Assembly (NCBI RefSeq): GCF_008041835.1
Contig: NZ_VRYE01000073.1
Location: 1-34,231 of the forward strand
Length of the DNA stretch: 34,231 bases
Origin: Ectopseudomonas mendocina
GTDB lineage: Bacteria > Pseudomonadota > Gammaproteobacteria > Pseudomonadales > Pseudomonadaceae
Reading direction: 5' to 3'
The translations under genes were made by a program, and so were the position numbers. This document shows, piece after piece, positions 7,916 through 14,897 of the stretch (position 1 is the stretch's first letter; each line of letters begins with the position of its first letter). A model generated the notes under the pieces. That model did no database searches, was not told the DNA's origin, and saw only the letters and a list, made by a program, of their open reading frames with translations.

Positions 7916-8818
7916 TCAGTGATGGCCCAGCAAATCTGCAAGAGCCACATCCAGATGGGTGAAACGAAAACTGAAACCCGCCTCCAGCAGGCGGGTCGGC
8001 ATGGCGCGCTGACCGCCCAGAAGCAACTCGGACATTTCCCCGAGCCCCGCGCGCAACATGAAGGCCGGTGCCGGCAACAGGGTCGGACGGCTCAGCGCCT
8101 GCCCCAGTGCCTTGCTGAACTCGGCGTTGCGCACCGGGATTGGCGCGCAGGCATTATAAGGACCGCGCGCGTCATCTTGCTGCAAGAGAAAATCGATCAG
8201 ACCGATTTGATCGGCGATATGAATCCATGGCATCCATTGCCGCCCATCGCCGATACGCCCGCCCAGGCCGAGCCTGAACGGTAGCAGCAGGCGTTTGAGC
8301 ATGCCGCCATCGGGGCTCAACACCAGCCCTGTACGAATCAGCACCACGCGCATACCCAGTTCTTCGGCACGCCGCGCGATTTCTTCCCAGGAGCCGCACA
8401 GCTGCGCCGCGAAATCCTCGGTCACTGGCTGCGCAGCCTCACTCAGCTCACGCTCACCGCCATTGCCGTACCAACCCACCGCCGAGCCTGACAGCAATAC
8501 GGCCGGGCGCTGCGTGCGGCCCTGCAGCCAGCTCAGCAACTGCTCGGTCAGACCAACACGGCTGGACCACAGCAGCGCCTTGCGCTTGCTGCTCCAGGGC
8601 CGGTCGGCAATGGGCGCACCGGCCAGGTTGATCACTGCATCCAACGGTTCTTCACCCAGCTCTTCGAGCCGGGCAATAGCCTTGACGCCTGCACCGCAAA
8701 GACGTGCAACCTTACCAGGTTCACGACTCCAGATGGTCAGTTGGTGACCCTGTGCAGCCCAGTGTGCGCACAGTGCTCGACCGATCAGACCGGTACCGCC
8801 GGTCAGCAGGATATGCAT
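7916..8818 (-). CDS. TIGR01777 family NAD-dependent epimerase-like protein
   Basis: From the ATG at 8818 the protein has 300 residues, the usual size for the YfcH/TIGR01777 group (often labelled cell-division inhibitor SulA-like by old annotation). It opens with the Rossmann motif MHILLTGGTGLIGRALCAHW; DAVINLAGAPIADRPW, LLSGSAVGWYGNGGE and the closing EAGFSFRFTHLDVALADLL are group hallmarks. It is an atypical short-chain dehydrogenase/reductase relative with unknown substrate. GAGGA lies 7 nt before the ATG; a frame from 8920 would add 34 atypical residues. It leads the pair with hemH and is divergent from the FAD oxidoreductase gene, sharing the 190-bp region with the operator at 8934-8957. 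Confidence 0.88.
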   Translation of the reverse strand: MHILLTGGTGLIGRALCAHWAAQGHQLTIWSREPGKVARLCGAGVKAIARLEELGEEPLDAVINLAGAPIADRPWSSKRKALLWSSRVGLTEQLLSWLQGRTQRPAVLLSGSAVGWYGNGGERELSEAAQPVTEDFAAQLCGSWEEIARRAEELGMRVVLIRTGLVLSPDGGMLKRLLLPFRLGLGGRIGDGRQWMPWIHIADQIGLIDFLLQQDDARGPYNACAPIPVRNAEFSKALGQALSRPTLLPAPAFMLRAGLGEMSELLLGGQRAMPTRLLEAGFSFRFTHLDVALADLLGHH

Positions 8819-8933
8819 GGCATCGTCCTCGCATGGCAATGGAAGAAACTTCATCTTTAGTCTGGTGCATGACGGGCATACCTGCTGCGTCTGTCCTAAA
8901 CCTAAAGAAGGGAGTGCCACTTTCGGCGGCAGC

Positions 8934-8957
8934 TATACATGAAAACACTCTTGTATA
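8934..8957. promoter_or_regulatory. LitR/PplR-type operator in the divergent region
   Basis: TATACA and TGTATA are separated by exactly 12 bp, matching TRTACA-N12-TGTAYA, the pattern I recall for binding of the P. putida KT2440 light regulator PplR1. A further TGTATA at 8979-8984 may be a -10 region or an extra half-site. The site is dyad-symmetric, so it could act on the rightward FAD oxidoreductase gene, the leftward TIGR01777-hemH pair, or both. I found no convincing -35/-10 pair here. Confidence 0.65.
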
Positions 8958-9008
8958 GCTTTTGTCCAAACCTTAGCCTGTATAGCATTCAGCGCTGACG
9001 AGGTAATC

Positions 9009-9995
9009 ATGAACGCACCCATCGCCATCATTGGCACCGGCATCGCAGGGCTCTCCGCCGCACAGGCGCTGCATGCTGCTGGCCAGGATATCGAACTGTT
9101 CGACAAGAGCCGTGGCAGCGGCGGGCGCATGGCCAGCAAACGCAGCGATGCCGGCAGCCTGGACCTTGGCGCGCAATACTTCACTGCCCGTGACCGCCGC
9201 TTCGTCGAGGCGGTGCAGCAATGGCAGGCGCGTGGCTGGGTCGCCGAATGGCAACCGAGCCTGTACAACGCGCGGGACGGCCAGCTCAGCGCCTCGCCGG
9301 ACGAACAGGTACGCTGGGTCGGCAACCCGCGCATGAGCGCCATCACCCGCGCCATGCTCGGCGCCCTGCCGGTCAAATTCAGCTGCCGCATCACCGAAGT
9401 GTTCCGGGGTGATCGCTACTGGAGCCTGCTCGATGCCGAAGGCAACAGCCACGGCCCTTACAGCCACGTCATCGTTGCCACCCCCGCCCCACAAGCCAGC
9501 GCCCTGCTGGCGGCCGCACCGAAACTGGCTGGCACCGCAGCGAGCGTGATCATGGACCCGACCTGGGCGGTGGCGCTGAGCTTCGAACGCCCGCTTGATA
9601 CCCGCGTGGAAGGCTGTTTCGTGCAGGACAGCCCGCTCGATTGGCTGGCACGCAACCCGAGCAAGCCTGGCCGCGAGAAGCACCTCGACACCTGGGTGCT
9701 GCACGCCAGCAGCACCTGGAGCCGACAGAACCTGGATATGCCCAAGGAAGCGGTGATCGAACAGTTGCACGGTGCCTTCGCTGAGCTGATCGGCTGCGCC
9801 GTGCCGGCCCCGAGCTTCACCCTCGCCCACCGTTGGCTCTATGCCCGCCCGGCACAGGCGCATCAGTGGGGCGCACTGGCCGATGCCGACCTGGGTCTGT
9901 ACGCCTGTGGCGACTGGTGCCTGTCCGGCCGGGTCGAGGGCGCCTGGCTCAGCGGCCAGGATGCTGCGCGCCGCCTGCTCGAGCACCTGCAATGA
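9009..9995 (+). CDS. NAD(P)/FAD-dependent oxidoreductase (renalase-like)
   Basis: The 328-residue protein begins APIAIIGTGIAGLSAAQALHAAGQDIELFDKSRGSGGRMASKR, an FAD-binding Rossmann motif followed by the second GG/R motif of amine-oxidase-like flavoproteins. SLDLGAQYFTARD and the C-terminal LGLYACGDWCLSGRVEGAWLSGQDAARRL complete the FAD site. This set resembles renalase-like bacterial oxidoreductases; the substrate is unknown. GAGG lies just before the ATG. It leads a two-gene unit with the next gene (ATGA overlap) behind the operator at 8934-8957, so induction by light is likely by inference. A carotenoid-desaturase-like or amine-oxidase function cannot be excluded. Confidence 0.83.
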   Translation: MNAPIAIIGTGIAGLSAAQALHAAGQDIELFDKSRGSGGRMASKRSDAGSLDLGAQYFTARDRRFVEAVQQWQARGWVAEWQPSLYNARDGQLSASPDEQVRWVGNPRMSAITRAMLGALPVKFSCRITEVFRGDRYWSLLDAEGNSHGPYSHVIVATPAPQASALLAAAPKLAGTAASVIMDPTWAVALSFERPLDTRVEGCFVQDSPLDWLARNPSKPGREKHLDTWVLHASSTWSRQNLDMPKEAVIEQLHGAFAELIGCAVPAPSFTLAHRWLYARPAQAHQWGALADADLGLYACGDWCLSGRVEGAWLSGQDAARRLLEHLQ

Positions 9996-10222
9996 GCACA
10001 CCGCCCAAGCGTCGCCTCAACCCGCGCAAATTGCTGCTGTCGAAATGGACGGCCGCACAACCGCAGAACCGCGAACGTCACTTCCTGGTCACCGAACTGA
10101 TCCGCGACGAAGAGGACAACATCCTCGGCGTCGAGCTGCAGGCTGTACTGACCCAGCGCAGCCAGCAACTGGACTGGCGCCAACTGCAGGATAGCGAGCG
10201 CTGGCTGCAGGGTTGGCGCTAA
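9992..10222 (+). CDS. TIGR02450 family Trp-rich small protein
   Basis: The 76-residue protein (MSTPPKRRLNPRKLLLSKWTAAQPQNRERHFLVTELIRDEE) matches the small TIGR02450 family found in Pseudomonas, other proteobacteria and cyanobacteria; its function is unknown. The start is the ATG in ATGA overlapping the stop of the FAD oxidoreductase, implying translational coupling. The family is often seen near photolyase-type genes, as here, but no mechanism is known to me. A longer in-frame extension upstream lies entirely inside the previous gene and is not used. Confidence 0.8.
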   Translation: MSTPPKRRLNPRKLLLSKWTAAQPQNRERHFLVTELIRDEEDNILGVELQAVLTQRSQQLDWRQLQDSERWLQGWR

Positions 10223-10296
10223 CCCTCAAGGCCGACGGCCTGTGATGCCCCTCGGGCAGACACCACTTGTCAGCTCCAGAAAACCAATACCATACC

Positions 10297-10320
10297 TATA
10301 CAAAGTATTTGACTTGTACA
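10297..10320. promoter_or_regulatory. LitR/PplR-type operator, site A of the long operon
   Basis: TATACA and TGTACA are separated by exactly 12 bp. The second half-site begins at the base after the TTGACT -35 hexamer, so a bound protein would block RNA polymerase, as expected for a repressor released in light. Confidence 0.7.
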
Positions 10321-10336
10321 ATTACACACCTATGAT
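10309..10336 (+). promoter_or_regulatory. Sigma70-type promoter of the DUF523-merR-phrB operon
   Basis: TTGACT (10309-10314) and TATGAT (10331-10336) are spaced by 16 bp in an AT-rich patch unlike the flanking GC-rich sequence. Operators A and B flank the promoter on both sides. The start codon of the first gene lies about 55 bp downstream of the -10. Confidence 0.7.
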
Positions 10337-10346
10337 AGACACAAGT

Positions 10347-10370
10347 TGTACATCAACAGATTTATGTACA
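10347..10370. promoter_or_regulatory. LitR/PplR-type operator, site B of the long operon
   Basis: Two TGTACA half-sites are separated by exactly 12 bp, the second perfect match upstream of the operon. It lies just past the expected transcription start and ends 20 bp before the first ATG. Sites A and B are 50 bp apart from start to start, close to five helical turns, so dimers or tetramers on both sites would face the same side of the DNA. Confidence 0.7.
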
Positions 10371-10390
10371 AGGTCTAGAGAGGTCAGGTT

Positions 10391-11341
10391 ATGCAAGCGA
10401 GCAAAGCCAAACTGGGTATCAGCGCCTGCCTGCTGGGTGCCGAAGTCCGCTACAACGGCGGCCACAAGCTGTCGCGCCTATGCAGCCGCAGCCTCACCGA
10501 ACACTTCGATTTCATCCCGGTTTGCCCCGAGGTCGGCATCGGCATGTCGATCCCGAGGGAACCGATTCGTCTGGTTGGCGACCCACACGCGCCACGCGCC
10601 GTCGGCACCGTCGACCGCTCGCGCGACGTCACCGATGCGCTGACCGCCTACGGCGAGCGCATGGCCAACGAGCTGCAAGGCATCAGCGGCTACATTTTCA
10701 TGCAGCAGTCGCCCTCCTGCGGCCTGGAGCGGGTCAAGGTCTACCAGGAAGGCGGACGCCCGAGCGAGCCGGGCCGCGGTATCTTCGCCGCCGCCTTCTG
10801 CGCCCGCCACCCCGACCTGCCGGTAGAGGAAGACGGCCGCCTGAACGATCCGGTACTGCGCGAGAACTTCATCACCCGCGTCTACGCCCATGCCGAGTGG
10901 CAACGCCTGTTGCAGCAGGGGCTCACCCGCCGCGCGCTGATCGCCTACCACTCGCGCTACAAGTACCTGCTGATGGCCACCGATCCGCTGCGTTACAAGT
11001 CCCTCGGACGCATGCTCGGCAACATTGCCCAGCATGATCTCGGCGAGCTGGCCCCCCGCTATTTCAGTGAGCTGATGAGTGCCCTGAAAAAATGCGCCAC
11101 CCGCCGCACCCACAGCAACGTGCTGCAGCATCTGAGCGGCTACCTGAAACGCGCGCTCAGTGCCGACGAAAAGCAGGAGATGCAGCAACTGATCAGCCAG
11201 TACCGCGACGGTATCGTGCCGCTGGTGGTGCCCATGACGCTGCTCAAGCATCACTTCCGCCGCCATCCGGATCGCTATATCGCCGAGCAGGCCTATATGC
11301 AGCCGCACCCCGAACCCCTCGCCCTGCGCAACGCATTGTGA
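10391..11341 (+). CDS. DUF523 and DUF1722 fusion protein
   Basis: The 316-residue protein has an N-terminal DUF523 domain (residues about 8-150) with ISACLLGAEVRYNGGHK, VCPEVGIGM and QQSPSCGLERVKVY; its conserved Cys residues suggest metal or Fe-S binding. A C-terminal DUF1722 (YbgA-like) domain follows with ALIAYHSRYKYLLMATDP and LGRMLGN. Functions of both are unknown. YbgA-like genes are frequently next to photolyase genes, in E. coli too (ybgA-phr), which supports the placement. It is the first gene behind the operator-flanked promoter, and the MerR gene starts 4 bp after its stop. Confidence 0.88.
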   Translation: MQASKAKLGISACLLGAEVRYNGGHKLSRLCSRSLTEHFDFIPVCPEVGIGMSIPREPIRLVGDPHAPRAVGTVDRSRDVTDALTAYGERMANELQGISGYIFMQQSPSCGLERVKVYQEGGRPSEPGRGIFAAAFCARHPDLPVEEDGRLNDPVLRENFITRVYAHAEWQRLLQQGLTRRALIAYHSRYKYLLMATDPLRYKSLGRMLGNIAQHDLGELAPRYFSELMSALKKCATRRTHSNVLQHLSGYLKRALSADEKQEMQQLISQYRDGIVPLVVPMTLLKHHFRRHPDRYIAEQAYMQPHPEPLALRNAL

Positions 11342-11345
11342 CGCC

Positions 11346-12302
11346 ATGACCCATGAAACCATGATCGATGAAGACAACGGCCACGATTACCTTCAGGCCA
11401 TCGATGAGGGCTACCTGCCGATTCGTGAGGTGTCACGCAGCACCGGCATCAATGCCGTCACCCTGCGCGCCTGGGAGCGTCGTTATGGCCTGATCGTGCC
11501 GTACCGCACACCCAAGGGTCACCGCCTCTACTCGCCAGCCAACCTCGAACGCATCCATGCCATCCTCGCCTGGCTGGCGCGCGGCGTAGCGGTTGGCCAG
11601 GTCAAGGCCCTGCTCGACCACGGCCAGATACCGCAGGCACCCAGCACCGACAATTGGTCGCGCCAGCGCAACGAATTGCTCGGCTGCATCATCCAGCTCA
11701 ATGAACGGCGCCTGGACGACCGCTTCAACTCGGCCCTGGCGCTCTACCCCACCAGCACCCTGGTCGAGCAGTTGCTCTGGCCATTGCTCGGTGATCTGCG
11801 CCAGCGCTGGCAGGGCCAGTTCGGCGCACGCGCCGAGCAGGTGTTCTTCCTGTCCTGGCTACGCAGCAAACTGGCAACGCGGATCTACCACAGCAACCGC
11901 CAGGTGGGGGGTGCCCCGTTGCTGCTGATCAACCTCGGCGAAGCGCCGATGGAGCCCGGTCTATGGCTGTGCGCCTGGCTGGCCAGCGCCAGCGACTGCC
12001 CGGTGGAAGTGTTCGATTGGCCACTGCCGCCCAATGAAATGCTGACCGCGCTGGAGCACATCGAACCGCGCGCGTTACTGCTGTATGCCGAAGAAGCGCT
12101 GGATGGCACCCTGGTGCGCCGTCAACTGCCGCGCCTGGCCGAGCAATGCACGGTGCCGATGCTGCTTGCCGGCCCCGCCGCTCACATTCATCGCGATGCA
12201 CTGGCTGAGCTGCAGTCAGCCAGTGATCCGCTCGCCGCCCATGCCTGGCTCCTGAACCACGGCCTGCTTGGCGCCAAAAAGGTCATTCCATGCAACAGTT
12301 GA
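11346..12302 (+). CDS. MerR-family regulator of the LitR/CarH type, without B12 motif
   Basis: The 318-residue protein has an N-terminal MerR helix-turn-helix (LPIREVSRSTGINAVTLRAWERRYGLIVPYRTPKGHRLYS, residues about 24-63), then a four-helix-bundle-like region (residues about 100-180) and an alpha/beta C-terminal domain. CarH-type light sensors bind adenosylcobalamin through an EH pair after a Trp in the bundle and a DxHxxG-like His. Here the bundle reads RWQGQFGARAEQ and the Rossmann loop LGEAPMEPG, so the ligands are missing. This fits class II LitR proteins such as P. putida PplR1, which rely on LOV photoreceptors. It probably represses its own operon through sites A and B. phrB overlaps its end by 13 bp. 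Confidence 0.85.
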   Translation: MTHETMIDEDNGHDYLQAIDEGYLPIREVSRSTGINAVTLRAWERRYGLIVPYRTPKGHRLYSPANLERIHAILAWLARGVAVGQVKALLDHGQIPQAPSTDNWSRQRNELLGCIIQLNERRLDDRFNSALALYPTSTLVEQLLWPLLGDLRQRWQGQFGARAEQVFFLSWLRSKLATRIYHSNRQVGGAPLLLINLGEAPMEPGLWLCAWLASASDCPVEVFDWPLPPNEMLTALEHIEPRALLLYAEEALDGTLVRRQLPRLAEQCTVPMLLAGPAAHIHRDALAELQSASDPLAAHAWLLNHGLLGAKKVIPCNS

Positions 12303-13726
12303 TGTGGTTTCGCAGCGACCTGCGCACCCAGGACAACACCGCACTGAGCCAGGCAATGAGCAGCGGCGCGACCATCGCCCTGTATCTCGTCACGCCTGGC
12401 CAGTGGCAGCGCCATGACGATGCACCGAGCAAGGTGGACTTCTGGCTGCGCAACCTGGTCGAGCTGAGCCAGGCGCTGGCCAGGCTCAATGTGCCGCTAC
12501 TGGTGCGCCAGTGCCATGACTGGCAGGAAGTCCCCGCGCAAGTGGCCGAAGTCTGCCACGAGCACAACATCAGCGCCGTCCATGTCAACGAGGAGTACGG
12601 CATCAACGAGAGTGTGCGCGACCAGCATGTCGCCGCCTACCTCGGGCAGCAGGCCATCGCCTGGCACAGCCACCTCGACCAGATCTTCTTCAAGCCTGGC
12701 AGCGTTCTGACCCGCTCGGGCGGCTACTTTCAGGTCTACAGCCAGTTCCGCAAGGTCTGCTACGAGCGTCTGCACAGCGCACTGCCGGCGGTGATCGGGC
12801 AACCGCAAGCACAAGCGCCTCTGCCCGTCAGCAGCGATGCCATCCCCGCAGCCGTCGACGGCTTCGCCCCTCCCAGCGACAGCCTGCGCCTGCTCTGGCC
12901 TGCCGGCGAGCAGGCAGCCCTGCAACGCCTGCAGCGCTTTGCCGACGAGCAGGTGCTGTTCTACAAGGACGAACGCGACTTCCCGGACAAACCCGGTACC
13001 AGCCAGCTGTCCGCCTACCTCGCCGCGGGTGTGCTCTCCCCCCGGCAGTGCCTGCATGCGGCGCTCGCCGCCAACCAGGGTGAGTTCGACAGCGGCAATC
13101 CCGGTGTCGTCACCTGGATCAACGAGCTGCTTTGGCGCGAGTTCTACAAACACATTCTGGTCGGCTACCCACGCGTCTCGCGCCACCGCGCCTTTCGCCT
13201 GGAAACCGAAGCCGTGCCATGGCGCCACGCTCCGCAGGAGCTGGCCGCCTGGCAGGAAGGCCGCACCGGCTTGCCGATCATCGACGCCGCCATGCGCCAG
13301 TTGCTGGCAACCGGCTGGATGCACAACCGTCTGCGCATGATCGTGGCCATGTTTCTGACCAAGAACCTGCTGATCGACTGGCGCGAGGGCGAGCGCTTCT
13401 TCATGCGCCACCTGATCGACGGCGACCTGGCCGCGAACAACGGCGGCTGGCAGTGGAGCGCGTCCACCGGCACCGATGCGGCGCCCTACTTCCGTATTTT
13501 CAATCCGATCAGCCAGTCGCAGAAATTCGACCCCGACGGCCACTTCATCCGCCAGTGGGTGCCGGAGCTGGCCGGGCTGAACAAACGCGACATTCACGAT
13601 CCATCCTCACTCGGTGGCCTGTTCGCGCCGTCGGGCTATCCGCGCCCGATCGTCGACCTGTCACGCTCGCGTGAGCGCGCCCTGGCGGCATTCAAGAACC
13701 TCTCGGCGCAGGAGGTGCCGGCATGA
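12290..13726 (+). CDS. phrB: Deoxyribodipyrimidine photolyase
   Basis: The 478-residue protein is a class I CPD photolyase of normal length. It repairs cyclobutane pyrimidine dimers using blue light through a reduced FAD. The N-terminal antenna domain starts LMWFRSDLRTQDNTAL. The C-terminal FAD domain carries WINELLWREFYKHI, GRTGLPIIDAAMRQLLATGWMHNRLRMIVAMFLTKNLLIDWREGERFF and ANNGGWQWSASTGTDAAPYFRIFNP, the diagnostic flavin and lesion-binding stretches. The start overlaps the regulator gene by 13 bp and the end overlaps the next gene as ATGA, so it sits inside a coupled operon. A cryptochrome-like role is less likely given the intact repair motifs. Confidence 0.96.
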   Translation: MQQLMWFRSDLRTQDNTALSQAMSSGATIALYLVTPGQWQRHDDAPSKVDFWLRNLVELSQALARLNVPLLVRQCHDWQEVPAQVAEVCHEHNISAVHVNEEYGINESVRDQHVAAYLGQQAIAWHSHLDQIFFKPGSVLTRSGGYFQVYSQFRKVCYERLHSALPAVIGQPQAQAPLPVSSDAIPAAVDGFAPPSDSLRLLWPAGEQAALQRLQRFADEQVLFYKDERDFPDKPGTSQLSAYLAAGVLSPRQCLHAALAANQGEFDSGNPGVVTWINELLWREFYKHILVGYPRVSRHRAFRLETEAVPWRHAPQELAAWQEGRTGLPIIDAAMRQLLATGWMHNRLRMIVAMFLTKNLLIDWREGERFFMRHLIDGDLAANNGGWQWSASTGTDAAPYFRIFNPISQSQKFDPDGHFIRQWVPELAGLNKRDIHDPSSLGGLFAPSGYPRPIVDLSRSRERALAAFKNLSAQEVPA

Positions 13727-14145
13727 GCCTGTTCCTGCAGGATTTTGCCGAGCGTTTCGCCACGCTCAACAGGGACAACCTCGAACTGCTCGGCGAGCTG
13801 TACAGCAACGACGTGCTGTTCCGTGATCCGCTGCATGAGGTACGCGGCCTGCCTGCGGTGCATCGCTATTTCGCCGAACTCTACGCCAATGTCGAGGCGC
13901 TGCGCTTCGAGTTCCATGGCTTCGACCAGGTCGCAGAGGGCGAAGGCTACCTGCGCTGGACCATGTGCTATCGCCATCCGCGCCTGCGCGGTGGGGCCGA
14001 GATCGCCGTCGAGGGCTGCTCGCACCTGCTCTGGCATGAGCGCGTCTACCAGCATCGCGACTATTTCGACGCGGGCGCCCTGCTCTACGAACATCTACCG
14101 CTACTGGGCAGTGTCATTGCCTGGCTGAAAAGGAGACTGGCATGA
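13723..14145 (+). CDS. NTF2-like (SnoaL-type) protein
   Basis: The 140-residue protein opens FLQDFAERFATLNRDNLELLGELYSNDVLFRDPLHEVRG and later has WTMCYRHPRLRGGAEIAVEGCSHLLWHERVYQHRDYFD, the helix-then-sheet order of the NTF2-like fold with the DxxD-like ending seen in SnoaL-type proteins. These fold into a cone with a small-molecule pocket and may be enzymes or binding proteins. The function here is unknown. It overlaps phrB and the SDR gene by ATGA on both sides, and the same gene order occurs, as I recall, in related photolyase clusters of Vibrio and Pseudomonas. Confidence 0.8.
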   Translation: MSLFLQDFAERFATLNRDNLELLGELYSNDVLFRDPLHEVRGLPAVHRYFAELYANVEALRFEFHGFDQVAEGEGYLRWTMCYRHPRLRGGAEIAVEGCSHLLWHERVYQHRDYFDAGALLYEHLPLLGSVIAWLKRRLA

Positions 14146-14897
14146 AACGCATCTGGCTGACCGGTGCCAGCAGCGGCATCGGCGCTGCCCTGGCCGAAGA
14201 ACTGCTCAAGGCCGGCCACCAGCTGGCGTTGAGCGCGCGTAGCAGTGGCCCATTACAGGACTTCGCAGCACGCTATGGCGATCAGGTGCTGGTCGCCCCG
14301 GGTGATCTGACCGACGCCGAACAGGTGCGTGCCATCGGCGAACGTATCGCTCAGCAGTGGGGCGCACTGGATTGCGTGATCCTCAACGCCGGCACCTGCG
14401 AATACGTCGACGTGCGCCAGTTCGAGGCGGCGATGATCGAGCGCGTGGTCAAGGCCAACCTGTTTTCTGCCAGTTACTGCATCGAAGCCGCCCTGCCCCT
14501 GCTGCGCCAGAGCGAGCGCCCACACCTGGTCGGTGTTGGCAGTTCGGTCACCTTCCTGCCGCTGCCGCGCGCCGAGGCCTATGGTGCGTCCAAGGCCGCC
14601 ATGCGTTACCTGCTGCAGACGCTGCGCATCGATTTGGCCAGCGAAGGCATCGACGTCACCCTGGTCAGCCCCGGTTTCGTCGACACCCCGCTGACGCAGA
14701 AGAACGACTTCCCGATGCCCATGCGCTGGCCGGTCAAGCGTGCAGCCCGGCACATCGCCGAGCGCCTGGACAAGCGCCCGCATGAAATCGCTTTCCCTAC
14801 TCCCTTTATTGCCATACTCAAGCTACTCGGCAGCCTGCCGAGCGGCTTGCAACTGGCCATAGGTCGCCGCCTGGCGGTTAACGAGGACAATGCATGA
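14142..14897 (+). CDS. Short-chain dehydrogenase/reductase
   Basis: The 251-residue classical SDR has the cofactor motif TGASSGIG (residues 7-14), the NAG motif (LNAGTCEYVDV, near residue 83), a catalytic Ser in VGVGSSVTF and the YGASK catalytic Tyr/Lys pair near residue 147, followed by LVSPGFVDTPLT. The active site is intact, so it is likely an NAD(P)-dependent oxidoreductase. The substrate is unknown; its place between an NTF2-like protein and lipid-directed enzymes suggests a lipid or fatty acyl compound, by inference. ATGA overlaps at both ends. Confidence 0.9.
   Translation: MKRIWLTGASSGIGAALAEELLKAGHQLALSARSSGPLQDFAARYGDQVLVAPGDLTDAEQVRAIGERIAQQWGALDCVILNAGTCEYVDVRQFEAAMIERVVKANLFSASYCIEAALPLLRQSERPHLVGVGSSVTFLPLPRAEAYGASKAAMRYLLQTLRIDLASEGIDVTLVSPGFVDTPLTQKNDFPMPMRWPVKRAARHIAERLDKRPHEIAFPTPFIAILKLLGSLPSGLQLAIGRRLAVNEDNA

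Noticed and set aside
9992..10222. Fusion of the FAD oxidoreductase and the Trp-rich protein
   Set aside because: The first gene has a proper TGA overlapping the second ATG and both end where their families end, so these are separate coupled genes.
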